Shown: piece after piece, positions 1 through 7,418 of the stretch
How the letters are laid out: each line of letters starts with the position of its first letter
Numbering within the stretch: the stretch's first letter is position 1
From: JAEUKH01 sp964447205
GTDB lineage: Bacteria > Myxococcota_A > Polyangia > Polyangiales > Ga0077539
DNA: 64,000 nucleotides
Assembly (NCBI GenBank): GCA_964447205.1
Contig: CAYUSB010000002.1
Location: 1-64,000 of the forward strand
Direction of reading: 5' to 3'
Notes under the pieces: generated by a model
The model's input: only the letters and a program-made list of their open reading frames with translations
Databases searched by the model: none
Told to the model about the DNA's origin: nothing
Made by a program: the position numbers and the translations under genes

Positions 1-213
1 TGCCCTGGGAGCAGTTGTCAGACGGGCAATTTCTGCTCGGGGGGCATCTGCCGCGGGTGCGGGGCGGGCAACGGGCCGTGCTGCCCGGGGAGCGTGTGCC
101 TCGCGGGGGGCGTCTGCGTGAGCAGCATCTGCCGCACCTGCGGGTACCGCGGACAGGTATGCTGCGGGTCGTTGTGCAACCAGGGGGTCTGCCGCAACGG
201 GTTGTGTCAGTGA
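1..213 (+). CDS. C-terminal fragment of a cysteine-rich repeat protein
   Basis: The frame is open from base 1 to a TGA at 211-213, so only the last 70 residues of a longer protein are present and its start lies outside the window. Sixteen of the 70 residues are cysteine, spaced as CxxGxC steps with two CC doublets in a repeating pattern (CGxxxGxCCxGSxCxxGxC). This resembles the secreted, disulfide-rich repeat proteins common in myxobacteria, and larger relatives lie at 27726 and 34358. The spacing here, with CC doublets, differs from the NCGxCG repeats of those two. No catalytic motif is visible. An extracellular or surface location is inferred from the cysteine content only. Confidence 0.7.
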   Translation, partial: CPGSSCQTGNFCSGGICRGCGAGNGPCCPGSVCLAGGVCVSSICRTCGYRGQVCCGSLCNQGVCRNGLCQ

Positions 214-237
214 GGGGCCGGGGACGCGGCGGACGGG

Positions 238-1407
238 TCAATCGTCAAGGGCTTGACGGTAGACCGCGAGGGTCTCGCGGGCGCAGCGCTCCCAGGTGAA
301 GGTGGCGGCGTGGGCGAGGCCGCGGGCGCGGAGGTCGGCGCGGAGGGAGGGGTCGTCGTAGAGGCGGCGCAGGCCCGCGGCGATGGAGGACACGTCGCGG
401 GGGTCGACCGTGAGGGCGGCCGGGCCGCAGACTTCGCCCGGGGCCCCGTGGCGGGAGGTGAGGACGGGGGCCCCGCAGGCCATGGCCTCCAGGGCCGGCA
501 GGCCGAAGCCCTCGTACAGGGAAGGGAACAAGAAGGTCTGGGCCAGGGAGTACAGGGCCCGCAGGGTGGGGGCGTCGATGTGGGGCAGAGCGTAGACCCG
601 GCCCCGGAGGTCGGGGTGGGCGAGGAGGGACCGGAGGGTGGGGTCGGTGCTGCGGGAGATGCGGCGTACGAGCACGAGGCGCACCGTGGGGAGGGCGGCG
701 AAGGCGTCGAGGAAGGCCGCCACGGCCCGGGGGTGATTCTTGTAAGGGGCCCCCTGGCCCACGATGAGGACAAACGGAACCCCCCGGGGGATGTGCCGGG
801 CGGCGAGGTCCCAGGCCGCGTCCGCGGGCATCGGACAGAACCGCGGGTCGACCCCGTTGTACGTCACATGGACCCGCCCCCGGGCCTCGGGAAACCGCGC
901 CTCGATGTCGGCCCGGCTCTGCTGGGACACCGTAAGAATCCGCCGGGCTTCGGCCACGGCCCGCGGGATCAGGGTCCGGTAGAAGGTCCCCGTGACACGT
1001 TTTCGCCACCACACATCGGTGCACAGGCCGACGTCGTGCATCCACATGATGTCATGCAGGGTAAACACCCGCGGCACCCTCAGCCCCCGGGGCAGGATGT
1101 TGAACGGGGCGTGGTAGAGCCTCGCCCCGCGCAGGTCGACGGCCCGGGCGAGGGCGAATCGGGTCCGCAGCGAGTTGGGGGGCGGCCCGTACACCTGAAA
1201 GCCCACCCCTGGGGCGTCGGGCCCGAGGTTGGCATCGGGTCGGCTCGGGTCGCAGAGAAGCTCCAGGCGCAGGGTCGGGTCGAGGCGGGGCAACCAGCGG
1301 GCGAGCTCCTGGGTGTAGCGCCCGATCCCGCTGTCCTCGGCGCTGACGTACCGGGCGTCGAGCATCACCGTCCAGGGGACGCCCGGGGCGCATGGGTCGG
1401 CCTTCAT
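238..1407 (-). CDS. GT4-family glycosyltransferase
   Basis: A 389-residue protein with the GT-B layout of family 4 glycosyltransferases, which move a sugar from a nucleotide donor to a glycan acceptor at the cytoplasmic face of the membrane. The N-terminal acceptor domain carries the GIGRYTQEL segment near residues 27-35. The donor domain has the lysine of the GxGAPYKN stretch near residue 223 and the EGFGLPALEAM motif at 299-309, whose two glutamates bind the donor. It ends convergently to the cysteine-rich gene and is divergent from the flippase at 1639, which points to surface glycan assembly. An alternative start is Met15 (1365), just before the conserved LDARY. Donor and acceptor cannot be told from sequence. 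Confidence 0.9.
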   Translation of the reverse strand: MKADPCAPGVPWTVMLDARYVSAEDSGIGRYTQELARWLPRLDPTLRLELLCDPSRPDANLGPDAPGVGFQVYGPPPNSLRTRFALARAVDLRGARLYHAPFNILPRGLRVPRVFTLHDIMWMHDVGLCTDVWWRKRVTGTFYRTLIPRAVAEARRILTVSQQSRADIEARFPEARGRVHVTYNGVDPRFCPMPADAAWDLAARHIPRGVPFVLIVGQGAPYKNHPRAVAAFLDAFAALPTVRLVLVRRISRSTDPTLRSLLAHPDLRGRVYALPHIDAPTLRALYSLAQTFLFPSLYEGFGLPALEAMACGAPVLTSRHGAPGEVCGPAALTVDPRDVSSIAAGLRRLYDDPSLRADLRARGLAHAATFTWERCARETLAVYRQALDD

Positions 1408-1638
1408 CGCGAGGGGTGTACCGCCAGGTTGGGGAGCGGGGCCAGTGTGCTATCAGTGTGGCCGTTTACGAGCGGGTCGGTAGAGGCCCCACCTGAGCGG
1501 CTCCTCCGGCTTTCGGCCGGGTCGCTCGCCACACGACCCCCTCGATGCGCCTCGCCGTCCCAAGCCCCCCATGAATCCTAGAGCAGTGGCTCCTCCCCAA
1601 ACGGCAGCGTCGGCGGTGATCGTGGTAAGGACGATCGC

Positions 1639-2934
1639 GTGACGGTGGCGTACGAACCCGAGGGCAGGAGCCCCCTGTTCCGAATCGTGCGCAACGCCGC
1701 GAGCATGCTCGTCGGCAGCGCTTCGGGCGAGCTGCTGACCACCTACGCGGTCGCCCTCGCGGCGCTCTCTCTGGGCACCGCCGGCTTCGGCACCCTCGCG
1801 ACGGCACAGGCCTTCGTGGAGCCGTTCCAATCGCTCGCCGGATTCGGCCTCGGGAGCGTGGCGGTGATGCTCGCAGCGCAGCGCGGCGGGGTCGACCGGG
1901 CGCTCCGGGGCACGCTCTTCGGCATCCTCGCGGCGATGTCGCTCATCGCGGCCCTTCTGGCCCTCGCCCTCGGCGCGATCAGCGGCCGAGGGGGGCCGAT
2001 GGGGCTCGTCGCGATCTCGACGCTCGGCATGGCCATCGCGCCGCTGGGCCTCGTGGCGACGCTCCCCCTCCAGTTTGACCAGGCGATGCACCGAGTGGTA
2101 TTGCTCCCGTTCCTTGTTAGCCTCGCTCGGCTCGGCACGGCGTATCTCGCCTACTACTTCCTTCGCTCCGCTGTCGGCTTCCAGCTTTCGGCTACCTTCG
2201 CAGGAATTCTCTCGACGGTGCTGCTCTTCCTGGCTGCGAGCCGTTACTACCGCGCCGAGTTCTCCTTCGATCGCGCCCTCGCGCGCCAGCTCCTGTCGCT
2301 CGCCTGGCCCGCTGCGCTGCTCGAGTTCGTGGTGATGGCCTACATGCGCGGCTCGTACTTCCTGCTCCACGATGCCGGCCCCGCGGTGCAAGGCGACTAC
2401 GCCGCAGCAGATCGCCTCGTTCGTCCTGTGCTGGGACTGGCCGGGGCCCTCACCGTGAGCGCACTCCCGACCGTGGCGCGGATCGCCATGACGCGCCAAT
2501 TCGCCCGCCTCAACGGGCTCTACGTGAAGACCATCGTGCGGGTGCTCCTCGCGCTCGTGCCGCTCGCGGCCACTGCCGCCCTGCTCGCTCCATGGCTGGT
2601 CCGTCGTTTTGCGCCCATGTATGTCGGCGCCACGGCGCCCTTCCGGATCCTCCTTCTCGGCGTGCTGTGTATGTTTCTCAACCAGCTCTCGTCGACCTTC
2701 ATCATTGCGATGGGACGTTTCCGGCTCATCCTGGTCGTCGCCGTCGGTAATTTTATCGTCTATCTTGGCCTCGCTGTTCACCTTATTCCACGATACGGTG
2801 CGACGGGTGCGGCAATCGCGACCACCACCATGGAGGCGATCAACACCCTCATTCAAGTGGTCCTCGTCTTCTTCCTGCTGCGCAATGCCGCCGCATCGAC
2901 TCACCTGGAGCTTTCGGATGCCGACTCAGCCTAG
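1639..2934 (+). CDS. Wzx-like polysaccharide flippase (MVF/MATE-like superfamily)
   Basis: A 431-residue polytopic membrane protein with about twelve to fourteen hydrophobic segments, beginning with a short basic and amphipathic N-terminus. The overall pattern matches the polysaccharide biosynthesis/flippase proteins that move lipid-linked oligosaccharides across the inner membrane. The GTG start at 1639 is preceded by a GGTAAGGA ribosome-site-like stretch about eight bases upstream. The stop codon overlaps the next gene by 17 bases, so flippase and methyltransferase are probably co-translated. It is flanked by glycosyltransferases on both sides, which supports a glycan export role. The substrate is unknown. 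Family assignment rests on topology and context, since this family has few fixed motifs. Confidence 0.75.
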   Translation: MTVAYEPEGRSPLFRIVRNAASMLVGSASGELLTTYAVALAALSLGTAGFGTLATAQAFVEPFQSLAGFGLGSVAVMLAAQRGGVDRALRGTLFGILAAMSLIAALLALALGAISGRGGPMGLVAISTLGMAIAPLGLVATLPLQFDQAMHRVVLLPFLVSLARLGTAYLAYYFLRSAVGFQLSATFAGILSTVLLFLAASRYYRAEFSFDRALARQLLSLAWPAALLEFVVMAYMRGSYFLLHDAGPAVQGDYAAADRLVRPVLGLAGALTVSALPTVARIAMTRQFARLNGLYVKTIVRVLLALVPLAATAALLAPWLVRRFAPMYVGATAPFRILLLGVLCMFLNQLSSTFIIAMGRFRLILVVAVGNFIVYLGLAVHLIPRYGATGAAIATTTMEAINTLIQVVLVFFLLRNAAASTHLELSDADSA

Positions 2935-3475
2935 CGTCCTCGATCTCGGTTGTGGCAATGACAAGATCCCCGGTGCCTTTGGGATCGACGTCAACCCGAA
3001 CAGCGCGGCCGATCTCATTAGAAGTCTCGACGATACTCCCTGGCCCCTCGAAGAATCGTCGATCACCCAGGTGCGAGCCCAGGACGTGCTCGAGCACGTC
3101 CACGACTTTCTCAAGGTGGTCGACGAGATCTATCGAGTATGCCGCGACGGAGCGCGGATCGAGGTCCGCATGCCCTTCATGTCAAGCGCGAACTACGCCA
3201 CCGACCCGACCCACAAACGAGCCAGCACGCACCGCTCGTTCGACTATTTCGACCCGACGAAGCACCTCTCCTGCTACGGCTATTCCAAGTCCCGCTTCAA
3301 GATCGAGCAGTTCAAATACGAGAGGGGCTATGTGGGGACCGTAGGACAGATCTTCAAACAGCTTGATCGAGCGGTAGTGCCCTGGCTCGAGCGCAACGCG
3401 GATGTGTATGAGCAGTATTTTGCCTATTTGTATCCAATGCACAATGTGAGCTATACACTCCGCGTTGAAAAGTGA
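2918..3475 (+). CDS. Class I SAM-dependent methyltransferase
   Basis: A 185-residue protein opening directly with the SAM-binding motif I (VLDLGCGN, residues 7-14), followed by an acidic motif II region (GIDVNP) and a post-motif RAQDVLEHV stretch typical of small class I methyltransferases. The start is placed at ATG 2918 because a GGAG box lies about eight bases upstream, although the frame stays open further upstream through the flippase gene. It overlaps the flippase by 17 bases and is followed by a glycosyltransferase after 27 bases. Modification of a sugar or a lipid-linked glycan intermediate is inferred from position only. Confidence 0.8.
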   Translation: MPTQPSVLDLGCGNDKIPGAFGIDVNPNSAADLIRSLDDTPWPLEESSITQVRAQDVLEHVHDFLKVVDEIYRVCRDGARIEVRMPFMSSANYATDPTHKRASTHRSFDYFDPTKHLSCYGYSKSRFKIEQFKYERGYVGTVGQIFKQLDRAVVPWLERNADVYEQYFAYLYPMHNVSYTLRVEK

Positions 3476-3502
3476 GCCGTCGGTGACGGACTGGATCCTC
3501 CC

Positions 3503-4729
3503 ATGAAACTCGCTCTCCTACATCCAGAGTTCAGTGCCCCGGGTGGCGCCGAGATTCTTGTCGGCTCGCATGCGCAGCATCTCCGCGACGAAGGGCACGA
3601 TACGCGGCTTCTCACATTCGCATACGATTCAGATCGATGGGATGATTGGTTTGACGACATCCCCGTTTCGGTGCTCCCGGCGCCGACCCGTGAGGACAAG
3701 CTTCGAGATTTCTTTTTTACTTCTTTACCGCGCCGCTCTGCCTGGCTTGACCGGGAGCTCGCTGTCGGCACAACGGTCATCGGCTACAACTACCCGGCGA
3801 GCACCGCGCTCGGCCTCTCATCCACCAGGGTCCGCCGCATCTGGCATTGCTGCGAGCCACCGAGGATGCTGCACATCTTCGAGACCAACCCCAACCTGGT
3901 CGCGCGCGCCCGGGCGACGATGGGGCTGGCCAAGGAGCGGGCGACCCGCGTCTTCTTCCGCCGCATGATCGAGTGGCGGGCCAGGAGTACGTTTGGGCTG
4001 CTTCTGCGTCGGCAGCGGGCGGTCGAGCGGAAGGCGATCGCGGGGTTCCCCGAGATCTGGGCGCTGAGCGAGTTCTCGCGCGACTGCGTCGCCGCCGTGT
4101 ACGGGCGTAAGGACGCGGAGGTCATCTACCCGATGGTCCGCTTCCCCGGGGCGGGACCGAGTCGGAGCGGGCTGCGGCGCGACGGGCTCGGCGTGCTCTG
4201 CCACGCGCGGCTCGAGACCCTGAAAAACGTCGACACCGTGCTCCGGGGATTTAGTCAGTTTGCGCGCACTCCCAACGGTGTTCGCGCGCGTCTTCACATC
4301 GTCGGGCAGGGCGGAGCGCGCCCACGGCTCGAGCGGCTCGCTCGGCGGCTCGGCCTCGCCGATTCGGTCACGTTCCACGGTTTTCTGGCACTCTCCGAGC
4401 TTGAGCGGGTGTACGCGGCGTGCGATGTTTTCGCTCTATTGCCGATCGACGAGCCGTTCGGAATGGTCTTCCCCGAGGCTGCTGCCCGAGGCCTGCTTGT
4501 GATCGGCCCCGACCATGGTGGGCCCCGCGAGATTCTCGACCACGGCCGTTACGGCTGGTCGGTCAACGCCTTCTCGCCCGAGGCGCTCGCGGAGGCCCTC
4601 ATGGCCATCACGCGACTCCCCGACGGCGAGGTTGATCGCCGCAGAGACGAGGCTGATCGGGTCTTCCGGCAGCGTTTCAGCAGAGAGACGATCGGTCGTC
4701 GCCTGGAGCAGCTGCTCTCCCGCGCGTGA
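3503..4729 (+). CDS. GT4-family glycosyltransferase
   Basis: A 408-residue GT-B enzyme. The N-terminus shows the glycine-rich acceptor loop (PGGAEILVGSHAQHL, residues 13-27) seen in family 4 transferases. The donor site has the HARLETLKNVD segment at 234-244, with the conserved Arg and Lys that contact the nucleotide phosphates, and the EPFGMVFPEAAARG motif at 317-330. It is third in a plus-strand unit with the flippase and methyltransferase, 27 bases behind the latter. Cytoplasmic glycan assembly is inferred. The codons around 3600-3900 are less GC-rich than in neighbouring genes, as in parts of the flippase, which fits the common patchwork origin of glycan loci. Confidence 0.9.
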   Translation: MKLALLHPEFSAPGGAEILVGSHAQHLRDEGHDTRLLTFAYDSDRWDDWFDDIPVSVLPAPTREDKLRDFFFTSLPRRSAWLDRELAVGTTVIGYNYPASTALGLSSTRVRRIWHCCEPPRMLHIFETNPNLVARARATMGLAKERATRVFFRRMIEWRARSTFGLLLRRQRAVERKAIAGFPEIWALSEFSRDCVAAVYGRKDAEVIYPMVRFPGAGPSRSGLRRDGLGVLCHARLETLKNVDTVLRGFSQFARTPNGVRARLHIVGQGGARPRLERLARRLGLADSVTFHGFLALSELERVYAACDVFALLPIDEPFGMVFPEAAARGLLVIGPDHGGPREILDHGRYGWSVNAFSPEALAEALMAITRLPDGEVDRRRDEADRVFRQRFSRETIGRRLEQLLSRA

Positions 4730-4760
4730 GGAGAGCGCGGTCGGCCTCGAAGACCTCTGC

Positions 4761-5651
4761 CTACCGGGTCGACGCGTCGAGGAGCGACGAGGCGCTGGCC
4801 TTCAAGTCGAAGCGGGGGGCCCAGCCGGTGACCGTGCGGAGCGCCTCGGGAGAGCCAACGAGGTAGGGGTTGTCGTCTTGCGACGTGGGCGCCGACCGGA
4901 ACAAGATGGGGTGCTTCGTGCCCATGAGCGTCATCAGGGTCTCGATCAACTCGCGGATGGTGTGGCCCTGGCCCGTGCACACGTTGTAGACGCCGCCCTT
5001 GGGTTCGGCGTCGAGGATCGCGAGATAGCCGGTGACGACGTCGCGTACGTCGATGAAGTCGCGCGTGCTGTCGAAGCCGCTCATGACGAGGGGCTCGCCC
5101 TCCTTCAAGCCCGCGAGGCGGCGCAGGGCCGAGGGCAGAAGCAGATCGTCACGCATCCCTGGACCGACGTGGTTGAACGGCCTGGCGATGCGGACATCGA
5201 GCTTGGCCCGGTAGTAGTCGGCGCTCGCCTCGATGAGGAGCTTGGAGAGCCCGTAGCGTCCCTGAGGCCGGAGCTGACTCTTCTCGGTGCGGGGCTCCCG
5301 CGAAGGGGTGTAGACGTGGGCGCTGCTCACGAGGAGGACACGACCGGAGGCGAGGTGCTGGAAGAGCGTGAGCGCAGTGTTGAGGTTTTCGAGGACGTCG
5401 CGCTCCGACACAAACTTGCCGGGGATGCTCTGGCCGGCGAGGTGAATGACGTAGTCCCAATCGCGTGGGAGCGCAAGAAGGCTTTCGGGAATGGATAAAT
5501 CGGCGCGAAATACCCGTGCGGCGCCGAACAGGGGCGACGCGGAGCGGGTGATGCAGGTTACGTCGCAGCCCCGCTCCAGCAGGACCGGCACGAGGTGCCG
5601 ACCGACAAAGCCGTTCGCTCCGGTGACTAGAACCTTCCCTCCTGATCTCAT
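4761..5651 (-). CDS. Extended SDR, nucleotide-sugar epimerase/dehydratase/reductase
   Basis: A 296-residue extended short-chain dehydrogenase. The Rossmann motif TGANGFVG is at residues 10-17, an HLAGQS stretch follows at 70-75, and the catalytic set is Ser109/110 with Tyr133 and Lys137 (YGLSK). The PFNHVGPGM segment and the RDFIDVRDV motif place it with sugar-nucleotide enzymes, and the overall pattern is close to GDP-6-deoxy-4-keto-hexose reductases (RMD type). It would supply an activated deoxy-sugar to the adjacent glycosyltransferases, and a mannose-1-phosphate guanylyltransferase is encoded at 33209. Its ATG overlaps the stop of the upstream glycosyltransferase by four bases (5648-5651), so the two are translationally coupled. 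The exact sugar substrate is uncertain. Confidence 0.85.
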   Translation of the reverse strand: MRSGGKVLVTGANGFVGRHLVPVLLERGCDVTCITRSASPLFGAARVFRADLSIPESLLALPRDWDYVIHLAGQSIPGKFVSERDVLENLNTALTLFQHLASGRVLLVSSAHVYTPSREPRTEKSQLRPQGRYGLSKLLIEASADYYRAKLDVRIARPFNHVGPGMRDDLLLPSALRRLAGLKEGEPLVMSGFDSTRDFIDVRDVVTGYLAILDAEPKGGVYNVCTGQGHTIRELIETLMTLMGTKHPILFRSAPTSQDDNPYLVGSPEALRTVTGWAPRFDLKASASSLLDASTR

Positions 5652-6838
5652 GAACGAGCTTCCTTTGTTACACCGACGGCCGCGAGATAACTGCGGACGT
5701 ATTCACGGGCCATTCCCCGTCGATCGAAGCGCTCCACACGGGCTCGACCTCGGCGGACGAGCTCAGTGCGTACCTCTTCATTGTGCGCAAGGCGAAGGAT
5801 TGCATCTGCCGCGGCGCGTGCGTCGTCCGGGTCGACGACGATCCCGGCGTCTCCAGCGACCTCGTCGCAGCCGCTGTCGCTCGCGACGATCGTCGGGCAC
5901 CCGACGGACATGGCCTCGGCGACGGGCAGGCCGAAGCCTTCGAGCCGCGAGATAAACAGCAGGGCCACGGCTTCGCGATAGAGAGGCAGGAGATCGGCGT
6001 CCGAGACGTACCCGAGGAAGCGGACGGCGTCGACGACCCCGTACTCCCGCGCGAGCGCCACCATCTGGGCCTGGGGACGCCGCAGATGGCCAGCCCAGAT
6101 GAGCTCGAGGTCCTCCTCCTGACGGGCGAGGGCGAGCGCCTCGAACATACCGGGCACATTCTTCCGATAGTCGCAGTCACCCACGTAGAGAAGATACCGC
6201 TTGTTGCCTACGCCCAGCCGCGCCCGCCGCGCGGCGTCGTCGGGGAGCGCCGGAGTCGACCATTGTGCAAGGTCAACGCCCGTCGTGATGACATCGATCC
6301 GTTTATTCGGAACACCGAGGAGCGCGAGATCGGCGGCTGTTTTCTGCGAAATGCAGGCCACACGCGTCGGCATTCGATAGCGGTGCCAGTCGCGGATCCA
6401 ACGCGACAGGCGCTTCGGCTCCGAGCCGAGATATTCTTTCGGATACCTCAGAGGAATGACGTCGTAGCAGGTGATCACCGAGGGGACCGGCAGGAGGAGC
6501 GGTACACCCAGGGGTTGGGTCAGGTGCACGATGTCGGCGCGGCGCGTGCGCACCGTCCGGCCGAGGGTCGCCCAGCGGCAGGCGCTGATCGGCCAGGCGC
6601 GTCGACGGACCGCCGTGCGGGCCCTCTCGGCGACCGCGCCCAGGTCTTCGGACACCAGGGGACTGCGTACCCAGTGTATTTCGACGAGGGCCTCAATGGT
6701 CAGATCGTCGCGCCATTCATCTCGCGTGAGCGTGAGGCCCTGCAGCAGGTCGCCGATGTATCGGCCGATCCCGTGGAGCATGCTCCCGTCGAGCAGGGCG
6801 GTGCTGTCCACGAGCACGCGGCGACGACGGGAGGCCAT
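5648..6838 (-). CDS. GT4-family glycosyltransferase
   Basis: A 396-residue family 4 glycosyltransferase. The N-terminal HGIGRYIGDL segment (residues 22-31) parallels that of the transferase at 238. The donor domain has DCDYRKNVPG with Lys226 and the EGFGLPVAEAMSVG motif at 300-313. Its stop overlaps the start of the SDR gene as ATGA, indicating coupled translation of a sugar-nucleotide enzyme and a transferase. It follows the DUF3592 gene on the same strand after about 140 bases. The acceptor is unknown. Confidence 0.9.
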   Translation of the reverse strand: MASRRRRVLVDSTALLDGSMLHGIGRYIGDLLQGLTLTRDEWRDDLTIEALVEIHWVRSPLVSEDLGAVAERARTAVRRRAWPISACRWATLGRTVRTRRADIVHLTQPLGVPLLLPVPSVITCYDVIPLRYPKEYLGSEPKRLSRWIRDWHRYRMPTRVACISQKTAADLALLGVPNKRIDVITTGVDLAQWSTPALPDDAARRARLGVGNKRYLLYVGDCDYRKNVPGMFEALALARQEEDLELIWAGHLRRPQAQMVALAREYGVVDAVRFLGYVSDADLLPLYREAVALLFISRLEGFGLPVAEAMSVGCPTIVASDSGCDEVAGDAGIVVDPDDARAAADAILRLAHNEEVRTELVRRGRARVERFDRRGMAREYVRSYLAAVGVTKEARS

Positions 6839-6977
6839 TGTCAGACTCCCTTCACCCAGGCGCGCGCGAACTTCCCGGACCCGCGGGGATTGGCGATCAT
6901 GTCGTCAGTCAGCATCAAGGGGTTGGGTACTCCAAGAGTGTCAGGAAAGCATAGGGGAGGCGCGAGGCGGGGAGGCC

Positions 6978-7400
6978 TCAAGGCGGCGCGGGGGCCCTGC
7001 GGCGTCGTGTGAGGAGCCCCCCGAGGCCGAGGAGCAGGGCGAGCCCGAGGGAGAGCTGCACCCGAAGCCAGACGGCCCCGGCGAAGCGGGCGCTGTGCGG
7101 CTCGGCAGGGTTGTACATGACGGGGACGGGAGCGCCGACGGCGAGGTCGCGGCCCATCCGGCCCGGGGGGGAGAACTCGACCCGTCGGCCGTCGCGTGCG
7201 GAGAAGGCCACCACGGGGCGCTCTCCCCCGGGCCCTGCTTCGCGGCGTACGACCCGTCCTTCGGCCCGGGCGACCTGGGCGAGCTGCGAGGAGGTCCCGA
7301 GGGCGTCGACGGCAGCCGTGGCGGTCACGAGGAGGGCCGCGAGGAAGAAGTACGCCGAACGGTTGCCGAAGGCGGGAGGGGTCGGGGTGGGCTCGGACAA
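6978..7400 (-). CDS. DUF3592-type membrane protein
   Basis: A 140-residue protein with an N-terminal membrane segment (residues about 15-35) and a second near the C-terminus (about 112-130), enclosing a small beta-rich domain. That domain contains the GRxVxF and VMYNPAEPHSARF pattern typical of DUF3592, a family of unknown function. The start read here is TTG at 7398-7400 with a GAGG stretch about eleven bases upstream. It lies 18 bases downstream of the cytidylyltransferase/PLP fusion gene on the same strand and may be co-transcribed with it. No function is assigned. Confidence 0.7.
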   Translation of the reverse strand: MSEPTPTPPAFGNRSAYFFLAALLVTATAAVDALGTSSQLAQVARAEGRVVRREAGPGGERPVVAFSARDGRRVEFSPPGRMGRDLAVGAPVPVMYNPAEPHSARFAGAVWLRVQLSLGLALLLGLGGLLTRRRRAPAPP

Positions 7401-7418
7401 CGGAGGGTGACCTCAGGC

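Noticed and set aside
1408..1638. A small gene between the glycosyltransferase and the flippase
   Set aside because: No frame has a plausible start and coding bias; the 231 bases are more likely a divergent promoter region.
2609..2917. N-terminal extension of the methyltransferase
   Set aside because: This part overlaps the flippase in another frame and lacks any family similarity; a GGAG box marks the start at 2918.
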